In this document: positions 1 through 11,900 of the stretch, in pieces
How positions within the stretch are numbered: the first letter of the stretch is position 1
Layout of the letters: each line of letters starts with the position of its first letter
NCBI GenBank assembly: GCA_033182465.1
Contig: CP137320.1
Coordinates: 2,418,001-2,482,000 of the forward strand
Direction: 5' to 3'
Length of the DNA stretch: 64,000 bases
Source: Sanghuangporus weigelae
Lineage: Eukaryota; Basidiomycota; Agaricomycetes; Hymenochaetales; Hymenochaetaceae
The notes under the pieces: generated by a model
Database searches by the model: none
Told to the model about the DNA's origin: nothing
What the model saw: only the letters and a program-made list of their open reading frames with translations
Program-made: the position numbers and the translations under genes

Positions 1-3000
1 TCGACGGAACCTGCATCTTTCCCTCCTCTTCCCACTGTGGACCAATTTTTGCCAGTACAGGCCAAGAAATTGAAATCGTTACACGGGACTTCGGAATTCT
101 CGAGCGACATACTAACGCGCGCATCATCTCCGCCTCTTGTCAAGAATCATACGACAAGGAGACCTTTACAGCCTATACGACATCCGAACATCCCAATTCC
201 AAATCTAACGGCGGCAAAGGCTTCGACGAAAGCACGATCTCATAATGACAGCTTCAATGAGGAGGATACATGGAAGAAGGTCCGCATGATACGTGATGAG
301 AAGGAAGCTGACAAGTTTCGAGAGGTCATGTTGCTTGAACGATGCTGGGAGGTGTGGAAGAGCAACTTGAGATGGTTAAATGTAGGTTGTTCTGAGAATA
401 AACTATGTTGCGTTACTCATCAAGCCTTTTACAGACTATGGTAGAAAAGGTTGATGAAGAACGCGATAAAGCAATGGTACAAGAACACCTTGAGAAATGG
501 TGCGTAAGATCACGAAAGAAACTGAACGAATACGAGGAAATTGGCCGACGTCACGATATCTATGTCGTGAGAGTTGCGTTGGTGAAATGGAAGACTCGGG
601 TGCAGACAGTCCAGGTATCGAAATGGCGAGAAGATATGAGAAGGCGAATGACACTCATCAAGACGAAGAGAGACGAAAGGATATTGGAAAATGCATGGAC
701 CGTAAGTATTACCCGTTATATCTCACGTTTCATCTCGTGTCTTGACGATGCTTTAAGAAATGGAGACAAGCTCACCAGGGCGAGGCGGCGTATTTGATCT
801 ACGAACGTGGTCTCATTTTAAGAACGCTTCGCAGATGGAAAGGAGGGCTAGCCAAACTTGAGCGACTAGAGACTGCTGCGATTCATTTCGCCCAGTCGCT
901 TGATGATGCACAAGAGTCGCGAGCATGGGAGTTTTGGAAACGCCAGACCGATCTTCGAGGCATGGAGAGGGTCATCAGTGCTCGCGTGGACGCCCGCTTG
1001 AAAGAGTCCGCTTTGCGAACTTGGAGACAGAAGCTGTCTGTTACTATTATTTGTTCCAGCTACATTACTGACCGTTACGTTTATAGGGCTATAAATCATA
1101 AAGCGGACGCTTTCTTCGATCGTATCCTTACGAAGCATTTTTATCAAGCCTGGAAAAGGTTTCTATCTAAGCAACGAGTTGAGTCCTTCGGTACTTGCAT
1201 GGGGATGACTTCTAATAGCAAAGTAGAATATGGTTCGCAAAGCCGATAAATATAAGGGACGGCAAGACGGAATTCTTCTTATGGCTGTATTTCGCATGTG
1301 GACTGCCCGAGAACGAGGCTTGCTCATGGACAGGGCTAGAAAAGCTCTGCTGTTGAATAATGCGTGGTTCAATTGGAAGACGCGTCTCAGCTCCATACGC
1401 AGTGCTGAAGGTCAGAGGATCCATACAAATTGCACTGCATTGTGAATAATAACACATTTCCAGAGCGTGCTATTGAATTTCGAAATTGTCCCTCGTCTGC
1501 GCTGGCTGGAGCTGCATTAAGCAGATGGCGGCAAATTTTGCTTGCTCACCAGATTCTTTTATCTCAGGCTGAACAGTATGACAAGGATATTCTGATGCAC
1601 AGGAGTCTCCTGTTTTGGCGCATACAGTTGCGCGTAAAGTTAAAGCTTGCTAAACACGCCAAGGTCGCTCGGAAGTACCTATTGATGAGAAATGCGTGGA
1701 ATAGATGGAAAGAGATGGTTCAAGAGAGGAAGCGAGAGAAACTTTTGCGATTTCTGCAGCAGAAAACGGTTCAGAAACACTTTGAAAGTATGCCGTCCAT
1801 GTTGCCATTATACTCTTTACTTGAATTGACCGTTTCTATCAGGATGGCGTTCGATATGTACTCGCCAACGATATCATAAGCTCGCTTTAAAACAGCTTCA
1901 GGTTGTCATCTCTACTGTACGTGTTCCTTGATTGTCTTACTACTGGTCGCTTAAATGGAGGCTCGATTCAGCGTATTCTGACTGACTCGTTGAGCAAATG
2001 GACCAACCGTGTAATTGCTGTCAAGCTTCGAGAACTGGAGGCTGTGGATAGGCGTGATCACAGGACTTTGACGTGAGTTCGAGCGAACGGTCACTTTCAT
2101 CTAATTAATCGTGTCTTTCACAGCCTATGCTACGACAAATGGAAGAGAGTCACCAAGCAGCATGCAGATGAGCTGAGGCTCATGCAGAGTTATCAATACG
2201 TCAAGCGGGAAGGTTAATCTGCCTTTTCACTGCTCTTCGTTGTTGATGCTGAAGGCTATTATAGAGCTCCTCCGGCGAATGTTCCACAAGTGGTATTCAG
2301 CTACAAAGAACAATTGCCACCGTCGACTGGTGCTCCAGGAGAGGGAGGAGGAGATGAAGTTCACGTTACTGGAGAAAGCTTGGGATCGATGGCGCGAGAA
2401 GTATAAAGTCGAGCAACTTGCACCTCTGGTACACCTTGGATCCAAGTTAGCTGAGACGTCTCTGACATCTGCCTTCCAGGAGGCGAAGTTTGCGATCCAG
2501 TGTCAGAAAAGTCGTTTATACCAAGCATATCTGATTTGGCATTCCAAAACAAGGGTCAATCTTCACGTAGTCATGAATGATGCAGAACTGATGTTATTTC
2601 TGTAGTCAATCCCGGCAATACGGTTCTACTCCTCGCGGACGAAAACTAAGTTCTGGCGGATCTGGCGCGAAGGAATGCCAAAAGCCTTGCAAGCCAGAGA
2701 AGCTCGCAAGCGTGACGTGCAGAAGGTTTTGTGTAAGTACCAGTCTCTTAAGATGACAAACGGAGCTCAATAATTTGGGTTAGCCCGAGCACTAGACAGA
2801 TGGACACAAGCCTATCGAACCAAAATAGCTCTCAAAGCTGTCGCGTAAGTAACAGAAATATATTTACTCCCTTTCTAATGCCAGGCATAGACGTGCGAGA
2901 TATCTGCGCCTTCCGAGCGGTGCGCCTCGACAGTCGGTCCCGCTTTCATTTACTCTGCGGAACATTCCACGTTCTACGCCATCCATTACTTCTGGTAAAG

Positions 3001-3254
3001 CCACTCGACCCGCCAGTCCCTCCATTGACGTACAGTCGGAGCGAGTCGTTTCCGTTCGAGACGACGTTGAAGATTCTGCTAGCCGTGCCGGGTCGACCGG
3101 TGTCCCAAGGAGACGTTTATCGGCACTTCGCGCCACGAAGCTGTCAATAGCGAGACCCACCTATGAGTCAGGTGATGCTCCAAACGAAAGAAAGACTGGT
3201 TTATGGCATGAACTTCGTCGCGTTCAGAAAAAGCCCTTGAGCCATAGAGGCTGA
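1..3254 (+). CDS. SFI1: Sfi1-like centrin-binding spindle pole body protein (5' truncated by window edge)
   Basis: The frame is open from base 1, so the start lies outside the window. After splicing, the protein is a long alpha-helical chain of about 20 short units with a conserved Trp, such as CWEVWKSN, ALVKWKTRV, NAWNRWKEM, KAWDRWREKY and ALDRWTQAY, spaced at roughly 25-40 residues. This is the Sfi1 repeat, each unit of which binds one centrin (Cdc31). Known Sfi1 forms the half-bridge filament used in spindle pole body duplication. The tail after the last repeat (about 2885-3251) is basic, rich in Ser, Pro and Arg, and free of repeats; its Ser-Pro sites would suit cell-cycle kinase control. 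At least eight short introns are needed, the first from about 379 to 432. The family assignment rests on the repeat pattern and is strong; exact exon edges between 1880 and 2830 are less certain. Confidence 0.85.
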
Positions 3255-3499
3255 ATTCATCGGATGCCTGTGTCTCAGATGTCTACAGTTATATTATTAT
3301 TATTGCATTAAATTATCGGGAAGGATATCTGCAGATCGCTTTGTATGTGCTGTGTAGCATGTGTATTTTGTAGAGCTAATTGTCATGACGATCGGTTCCC
3401 AGTGTTCAAACAGGACAGTGATGCTTCGCGTACTGGGGAAATAAACCAGAAGACCCAACTACATACCTGACGAACATAGAGTTACGATCGATAACATGC
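3255..3499. other. Convergent 3' intergenic region
   Basis: This short AT-rich gap lies between the SFI1 stop and the stop of the DUF4211 gene on the other strand. It probably holds both 3' untranslated regions. I see no gene in it. Confidence 0.6.
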
Positions 3500-5399
3500 C
3501 TAATCATCTTGTCTTCCTCTCTTTACATCTGCTTCGAGATTTGTGGCCCTCGACATTAAGTCTTTCACCTTTTGCCACTCATAGCCAATGATGCCTCGCT
3601 GATCCAGCCACTCCATGACTTGATCTGCGTCCGATACGTCCTCGGGAGGTTCAGCACCGCCTGCGTACGCAATCTTGACAAATCCGCGGCCGGCATTCCC
3701 AAGTTCCTCCACCTCGCGTAAGAGAGAGGAAAAAAGTTCGTACTACCAAGAAGCGGAATGAGCACCAATAGCGACTTTTATAAATATTGATGCAATCACC
3801 TCCCAATGACACAGTTCATGATATACTTTCGTCCGACGAGCGCAGAAGCGCCCCAAATTAAACTCGAGTGGGCTATGGTCTTCACCATCTGGCTCATCAG
3901 TCGAAGTTTCTGTTTGGGCATCCCTCGCCTTGGAAAAGTGTCAGCAAGTGAGTCCAAGGCATTTACATATGCATACCTCGAAGGTCGTTCTGTCGTACGA
4001 TTCTCCACTCAGGCGGCCTGAAAGTGTGGAAAGACGAGCTCCAAGATGACATGCGTCACACTGTGGAAGTGCAAAATCCAAAGCATGCAACTCAAATTTG
4101 GGATACGACATGAGGGACTTCTTATAATCCGGCCGCCAGACGGAAGACACGATTGAGTCTCGTATGTCAGCGAGTTTCCTCCTCGTTATAGACAAAGGCA
4201 CCGAGAAATACTCATCTAAAACAATGAACTTATTGTTCGAGATTCGCTAAAAGAAAGAATGCACAATCATGCTGACCGCTTGTTAGCCTTTTTGCTCGTC
4301 GCGGCCGAGCCGCTGATTTTGTTACGGCAAGATGGACGTAATACTGGCAGACTATTTTGAACTGATGAACAAGGTCTTGGTGAGTGTTCATGCTGAACAT
4401 AGCTGGAAGAGCAGTTGTGTGAGCATCTCCTTCATCCTCCACAATGAAGTCATCCAGCTCTTCCTCTGATTCGCTTGAGCCACCATCTTCCAGCTCAGCA
4501 GCTCCGTTTTCACCTTCCCTGCCAAGATGCGCCCCTGGAAATAAGCTGTGATTATCGATACCGCTGTCTTCTTCTGATTCACTGGTGACTAAGCCGCGTT
4601 TCTTTTCTTGATCGGTTGTCATTATAAGTAGGTCAGACAACGGAAGATAGACAAACTTTTAAGCTTCTCAAGATTTTGCATAAACCTGCTTTTCTGAGAA
4701 GGCTTGCCTCGTAGGCGGCTGTCGACAATTTCTGCCGTCATTAGATAAATGATTAAAGTCAAAATAGCTCAATGGCGACTTCCGTGCATACTCACTATCC
4801 TCGTCAATCCCACTCAGAACGTCTTCCTCCTCGTCGCTCTTTGCAGGACGTTTGCCTTTTACCAGTCTTCCTCCAGACCTTTCCTGAGTGTCGGAATCAG
4901 AATCAGACCTGATATCAATCGTTGTATCGCGTTTGACGAGCCGTCGCGAGGACCGAGATCGCGTTTGTTTGCCCTCTAACTCATTTTCTTCAGATTCAGT
5001 ATTTGAGACTCGTGGTCGTTTAGCGGGTCGAATGAGAGATGATGACTCTGCTTCTGCTTCCGAACTTGATCGTCCGGTCGCGTCACCCTGTGATGACGAT
5101 GACTGCTCTTCAAAGCGTATCTTGCCAACATCACTACTATCGCTGACTTCTACCTCACTCGCAGACCGACGAAGTTTACGTTTAGACCATTTAGGAGCCG
5201 ATAACTCGAAGATCTCCGCGTCGGAATCTGAGTCTTGTGTCCGTGGTTGCGTTGTTCTTCCGAGCTTCTTGGGAGGGCATCCGGAGTTTGTCTTGTGGGC
5301 GGGGGCCGAAGGACTAGATGAAAAGGACGATAAGAGTGTCTGCTGTTTGTATTTGACGGGTGAACCTGGAGATTGGGTTCTTTTGGTTTTCTGTGGCAT
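3500..5399 (-). CDS. DUF4211 domain protein, probable nuclear factor
   Basis: The N-terminal exon (5399 down to about 4810) encodes an acidic and basic, Ser-rich disordered region with KRKLRR- and KGKRPAK-type nuclear localisation patches and many SDSD/SEE casein-kinase-like sites. Next comes an acidic stretch (ELDDFIVEDE, near 4440), which typically precedes the DUF4211 domain. The domain core follows: CDACHLG near 4060, RLSGESYD near 4010, then GRFCARRTKVYHELCHWE near 3820, giving the Cys/His pattern of this family. Frame-consistent introns separate these blocks, for example about 4236-4267 and 3929-3974. DUF4211 also occurs in the animal nuclear proteins QSER1 and PRR12. No catalytic function is known, so a chromatin-related role is inference. 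The gene starts 149 bp from DPM2 in divergent orientation. Confidence 0.75.
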
Positions 5400-5432
5400 G
5401 GTGGTAATTGGTCGAGGAGAGAAACGCGTTAC

Positions 5433-5443
5433 GTCACAGTGAC
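5433..5443. promoter_or_regulatory. GTCAC-A-GTGAC palindrome in the DUF4211/DPM2 divergent promoter
   Basis: A perfect inverted repeat with 5-base arms and a 1-base spacer lies between the two divergent starts (5399 minus, 5549 plus), with a further GTGACC at 5453-5458. A CCAAT box sits on the minus strand near 5406. The same GTCAC/GTGAC arms recur at 47696 and 63019, also in divergent promoters. Binding of a bZIP-type factor is inference, based on the embedded CGTCA half-site. Confidence 0.4.
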
Positions 5444-5548
5444 ATCTCAGTTGTGACCGCGTTCTGTTCGAAGCGCCACGTCTTCATCACTAACGACAAC
5501 CTCTTATAAACAACAGAAAATGGCAAGGATTCTTTGTTTCGCTTATAA

Positions 5549-5895
5549 ATGTCAAGAACTGACTTTGAAAAGGCTGCCAGTGACAGGGCCCTCGGAGGGG
5601 CCATGATCTTTGCTGCCATCTTTGTTTTTACTTATTACACTATTTGGGCTATGCTCTTGGTACACTTTCACGAACGTCTTCCTTTGCTAACAACAAAGCC
5701 TAATGCTTGATTTCCCAGCCTTTTCTCGACGAGACGAACCCTCTACACGAATTCTTTCCTTCTCGCGAATGTGCGGTCCGCATACCAGCTTTCCTATTTG
5801 TAGTCGGTCTCGCAGGTGTTGGTGCCTTCATTGGTTCAACGATTGTGAAGGAGAACAGAAAAAAGGCACTGAAGGCACACCAACGAACCGCTTAA
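5549..5895 (+). CDS. DPM2: Dolichol-phosphate mannosyltransferase regulatory subunit DPM2
   Basis: There are two exons (5549-5659 and 5719-5895) with an intron of 59 bases, giving a 95-residue protein, close to the family's usual 80-95. It has two transmembrane helices: residues about 13-36, ending in FTYYTIWAMLLPF, and about 53-76 (FLFVVGLAGVGAFIG), with a short basic tail. FTYYT-W-LLPF at the end of helix 1 and the following FFPSRECAVRIP match DPM2 closely. DPM2 sits in the ER membrane and stabilises DPM1/DPM3, which makes dolichol-phosphate-mannose for N-glycans, O-mannosylation and GPI anchors. The start was chosen because it gives the full first helix after a four-residue lead; the later in-frame ATG inside the helix would destroy it. 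The splice preserves the junction LL|PF. Confidence 0.93.
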
Positions 5896-5985
5896 TCGCG
5901 CTTTGGCCAGCACCTGTACATGAAGTATTACATCTTATCTGTGACTTCAATTGATTTGATTTGATTATTGTACAAACCAGTGCAA

Positions 5986-8900
5986 TTATCCGGTCGGCAA
6001 GCGTAAGTCTCGCCTACTTCTGTCCGGAAGCATACGCCCGAGCTCTCGTCTTGTCTCTAGAGCATGCAGCTTTTCTGCCGCCACAAGCTCTTGAGTTGCT
6101 TGAGCTATCAAAGAAGTCATGGGTAATTCAGGTGGAGGCTCTGAAAGGCTCTTCAACGTTCGTGTGAACTTCGAGGCGAAATTCTGTAAGTCCGAGAAAG
6201 ACATCAGTTGCAAGAAACGTACCTTGCTAGAAGATGATTCGTTTTTGGCTAAGCTTTTCACTCGATTAAGAGTCTCGATATGAGAAGCAGATTCCAAGGA
6301 AATGCTAGAGCGCATCGAACGAAGGAATAGCAGAATGTCGGCAATCGACGACCAGACGAGAGTTGCTATGGGCTATATTTCCAACGTGACGTTGAAGTAA
6401 ATTCATGGGAATATAGCTATGTGCGACATACTGTGAGATCTCCTAATTCCGCGTCTGTCTCCGAAAGGAACACTAGTCGTTCAAAAGGCGGCCACAATTC
6501 ATTCCAAACTAACGACGCATTCCTGTCCTCGGATGCATAATTTATGGTAGATAGCACGGCATCGCTGTCAATTCCCTGCGCTTCCTCCGAGCATTTCCGT
6601 GCAAGAAGTAGCCAGAGCTTGATAGCGACGAAAGCTTGATTGATCTCTGAAGAGGTCATGTCTGGTGGTAACCCTAATGTTAGAGAATGTGCACGTAGCG
6701 AAGTATGATAGGTTGCGGAAAACATGGAGAAGGTCTCAAACAGTTGTATCGCAGGATTCCCTTCTGTTCCAATTTGTAACGACTCCAAAGCCAAGGCGTT
6801 CCATGCACGCACGGATAAAGAATGTCTGCCGTTTCGCTAGGTGAGTAAAATGAATTTAGCGCATTCATCCAGGCAACAAAGTTATCTATGTATCACTGAC
6901 CTCGTGACTATTTTCTCCTAGATAGCGATATAAAAGACCCTTGTTTCTGGTCTCCGCATGAATTACCAAAAGGCTAGCAGCCTGGGACACTAATAAACTA
7001 TGATGGGCCTGGAAATCCGAAGTTGAGCTCTGCAAGAAGAACATTGCGTCATTTCCCAGTCGGCTCAGAGTGCTACTCGAAATGAAATTAAGTCCAGGTT
7101 TGCAAAGTGCCTGATTGCCCATGTCAGTTATGGCTAGTACATGCAAACGGTGAGAAGACAAACAAAGATCATCGCGCTCAAGGTAGATGCCGTGACACGA
7201 CATTTACTTCGCAAGCCTTCGGATAGTATCTCAAGCACGACTATAAGAATAATGTTACGTTCCTGCGAGGATGTGGCCGGATCCGTTGCAGCTCGGCGAT
7301 AGAGAGTTGAAGTTACTTGAAGCAACCGACGTAATGCTTGCTCAGATACGTCAAACCGTACCAGAGTAATCCGCAACGCGTATTCTAAATGATGAAGTAA
7401 ACCCTATGGAAAATGAAAATTAAGTTGCCTCGAAGTATGATCCAGATCCCAGGAATTCCGCGTACCCTGACTTGCGCTTTATTGTATTGAATCAACGTGG
7501 CTATAGAGAGAAGAAGAGGGCTTGGATCGAACATTTCGTCTGAGAATTCGCTAGCACTTCTCAGAACGGCGACGAAACTTTCTCCGACGACTGTATAGTA
7601 TGTGATGACATTAACGGGGTACAGACAGAGCAAAGAGGGGGAAGTGACCTACAGGACAAGCTATCAGGGCTATAGCCTTGATGATGAACGATCTCGATGT
7701 ATTTCCTGAAGTTATCAAGGATGGTCTTTCGTTCCGGATCATTCTGCATGGAAACAAGGTAATGCAGCGTATCCTTGAGAACGACATCAGGTAGGGAAGC
7801 CTGAACGTCAATATTACGGGTATTCCTCGCCATTACAAGGTGTAGAGCATGGAATGTTTCTTCCGGTAAAGGTTGCTGAAAAGGATAAGTATGTCATATT
7901 CTCTTGAAGATAAACAAACCAATTGCCTTGCTGAGATTGTAAAATGTCCCGGAATGCCTGACGTATGGTTGATCACAAGGCTGAATCGCACAATTAACCG
8001 CAGGATAACTTACATTGTGAAAATGTCCTCCAGTACCGACATTGCGTGTCCAATCAGGAAGTCCTCTTTAGCACTTGTCGACGACGAAACGAAATTGATA
8101 ATATCAGACACGTGATTTCTAGCAAATAAAAATAAGCCAAAGTCTGACGTCGCGATTGCGATAAACCTACACAAGAAGATCTCGAGTGCTCGCGTAGTTC
8201 AACCATCGTTTACGATATGCTTGGATGGCAGTAAACACCAGCTGCTTTGATTCGTTACCAATGTCTTTCAGAAGAAGAACCGAGACTCGTTTCACAGTTT
8301 TTCGGACGACCTCTCTAAGATAGCGAAGCGGTGCAACTTCCACATCGTGCTTGTAGATTGTAATGATGAGAGATTGGAGCATGATCTTGATTTGTGGATA
8401 AGGAAAATCAATGATGTTATCCAGTAGATATTGAAAAAGACCCAGGAACACGTCCAGGACAACTGAGCCCACAATCACAGGATATGTTGCGTCGTCTTCA
8501 GTGCCACTACTGGTCATAGCCGAAGGGGCAAGGTTGAATAGCCGGTACGCATCCAGAAGTGACATGAGTCCCTGTAAACATGGTAAAGCTCCAGGATTCA
8601 GAGATTTCAGCTCTCCGAATTGCACGTGGAATGAATGGCCACTTGGGGCCGGTACCAGGGTAGAACCTGGGAAACCGCATACCGCTACAAGCTGCATTTT
8701 GATTTTCAGATACGAAAACGTGTCTATAGGCACGCCGTCTGCGATCATCTGCAAGCTCAAGAGAAGCAAAGAGCTCTGGCGGACCGATAAGCAATGCGGA
8801 ATGGAGATTCATAATGATAGCTGACGCACCTGCAGCGTAGAGACGTCCGGGTCTTTGGTTCCGTTGGTCTCACCTGACCGTTTTGTCGTGATTCCGTACA

Positions 8901-11900
8901 TCGACTACAAGCATGTAATCAGATATTTACGTATACGCCGAAAAGCAAGAAAAATACCAAATGAGCGGCTATCGCGCTTTCGTCTGCATCCGTTCTCTGC
9001 ATAAACTCGTCATCCATGAGTGTTTCAATGATGACATCCCATGCAAGGACTGAGCCTCATGAATGACTAGATTTTGAAATAAAGGAAAAATTCACTGACC
9101 TTTCCACGTAGGAAAGTGCGACCGCAGCTGCAGCAGGAAAGAAACAAGCTCTATGCGATCGCATATTGGGGCACGATTAATGAACTCGTTGAAACATTGG
9201 GTCATCGACTGCTGATGGACAACTTGGAGACTTTGTGCCCAAGCATCTACAGCTTGGCGAATCTCCTCCTATATGTTACCAAATGGTCAAAGAGAAACTA
9301 TTTTTACTATGAATGGAAGACACACCCTGTCGCTTGACCACATGCAAGAAAAGAAGCGTAAAAATATTTGCATGACACTTGTCCGCCATTGTCGACCTTC
9401 CGCAGAGAAAGAAGGCCTTGAAACATCTAAGATAATTTGAAACAGTTTTGTTGCCGCTGAAAAACTTAGCCAAACGATACTCAGCATAATATACACAAGT
9501 AAAAGCAGCATATAATACCGGGCCTCCCAATCCTCATTGAAATAATCCATTACAACTTCCTCGAATTGCCTTGAATCAGCAACAAGTATCCGCACCAGTA
9601 ATGCTGTGCGCAGATCGTTCGTATCAGATACTTGCATGTCGTATGCTCTCCATGCACTGTAAATCACGTCAGTATGAACCTAATGGGGTTGACATAGAAT
9701 ATACTTTCCAACGCGTCAAAAAGAAGCTATTTTGCAATATGACTGCTTCAACCTCCGTTACAGATAGCAGTGAAGACTCAGTTACAAAACACGCAAGGAA
9801 CTTCATGATCAAGCAGCGTAATTCATCTGTTCCTTCTTCCATATATGGGAGAAGGAGTTCAATGAAATCGATGTCTTCGACATTCGGTTCCTCAACTAGC
9901 GAAGCTCTCTTCACTGCTTTACGTCTGCAAACAGTTCAACGCATATACTATAGATCATAGGAATTAGTGAGATACCTGTTAAGATTCTCGATATCGCCGG
10001 CGTCTATCAATCTGAGATCTTCAAGGCGTGACCGATCGCAACCAAATAATAAAAGGAATGAAGAAAAAGTTAGTCGGAAAAATCGATAACTTGTGGCCGA
10101 TTGTCAGCAATCCTTCATTCCAGAATCGTAGATGACATACATTTTCTCAACATCTGTTCCCACTGCCAACTGAGCTAGTATGTGCTTGGCGGTTCTGTCG
10201 TGCAGGTCAGAGATCATTTGGTGCAATTCCTGTCTGCCGAGTGCCTTGATCCAGATTGCCATAAAGGTTGCTTCTGCAAGCTTGAGGTGATCTTCAAAAG
10301 GTGCATCCAAGTCGCGCGTCAGAGCGGATAATTGCAAAAACGTGTTCACTGGAACGTCGACTCCAGATGCAGCAAAAATGCAGAGCCAGTCTAAACCTTT
10401 CTTGAGCCCATCGTAGTCGCGAGCTGCGACATCTATAACGACTCTCCAGGGATCCAGGAGCGGGGCACTGATGTGCTCAAAACTAGTAATGGTGGCATCA
10501 AAGGCGGTCGTCCACCGTGCGGTCCCTTCACTATCACGATTGAACAAGCGCGGTAAAGTAGATAGTGGCTGTAATCACGTATAAGTAGCATACCCTCAAG
10601 TTGAACGAGACACTCACTTTTCGAGATGGTAAAGTGCTAGGAAACAACATGAGCCACTTGAGAAACAGATCGTCTACAGTGGAAAAAGCGACAGAAGATT
10701 GGCATAATTTCAGAATGCTTCTCAGCACCTTGTCTGCGCAGAGAGAAAGCGGTTCCTAGGCCAAGAAATTTAGTTAGCTGTCAACATTTTTCTAGAAATG
10801 AGCTCACTTTATCTCCAGATGTCATGCTAGTAACAACATCCAGAGTATCCATTGCAAGATCCGTGACCGTCTTGAAGACAACCGCCGCATACATATCCGG
10901 ATCCTGACAGTGTATTGCAAACAGCCAACGAGTTGCGTACTTTTCTAGGAGAGTCTTCCTGCAAGCCACGTAATCATTCCCGTTATTTACAGAACCGGAA
11001 GATGTGGAACGCGATGGGTTTTTATTTGGCCACGCGTAGTTCTCCGCTGCCGATGGTACGCCTGGCAAGTTGATATTCTTCGCGACGTATTCTCGAAGTA
11101 TGATTACAAGGTTATCGTCCTTGAGAAGCACGACTCCTTAGAAAATCCAAACTTTGTCACAAGAAAAGGCTAGCTTACCTCGGACAAGATCCATGCAAGC
11201 ACTGCCCTTATCAGTCGAGCTAGGGCATAGTCTGAGAACATACCATTCGGCCAGAGCTTTCGTACCAATAGAAGAAATCCTGCTTCGTTCACTGATATAT
11301 CAAGATCTTCAAAGCAAGCTTCGACAGCAGCGATGAGAAATTCCACATTTGTGGAAATATCCAATCCCAATGGTAAAGGAAAAATGCACAGCTTTACCGA
11401 GGGCTTCTCATAAGAAGTGAAGAATCCGTCTGGGATGTCCATGCTATGGAAGAAACCAATGTGCCTCAAGTGGCTAAGCATAATGCATGCAGCTTGGGGT
11501 CTTTGTAAGCCGAATTGCTGTCCCAGAGCATCTCGAAGCTGAGCTACGGAGACTATCTCCGCTGGGTGCACATCTGGGTTTCGTTGCACCACGTCTTCCA
11601 ATGACGGTGTCACCGCCAGCAATGATTCTTCGCCGCTTCCATCGTGCTTTGGAATCGGAGACTTGGCAACCGATGCTACATATAGGAGCGTAGGCCAGTC
11701 GAATAGCAATAACCGGGATTGTCGGGTGTATTTACTTTGTTGAAGTAGATCTTGAAGTATCGGAGAAGGCTGCAAACGATCGGAAACGAGGTACGCATGG
11801 TATAGCTTCTCGAGGTGTTGCAACTCAAAATTATCGACTCCCGTCTGTCCGTCTACAGACGTTGAACGATCTCGAACGATAATGATTGAGCCTGAAGCAA

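Noticed and set aside
4888-5442. 184-residue open frame on the plus strand
   Set aside because: It is antisense to the Ser/Asp-rich first exon of the DUF4211 gene. Its composition mirrors that exon, and it shows no motif.
5434-5619. 61-residue frame on the minus strand over the DPM2 start
   Set aside because: It overlaps DPM2 exon 1, which has a clear family match; the antisense frame does not.
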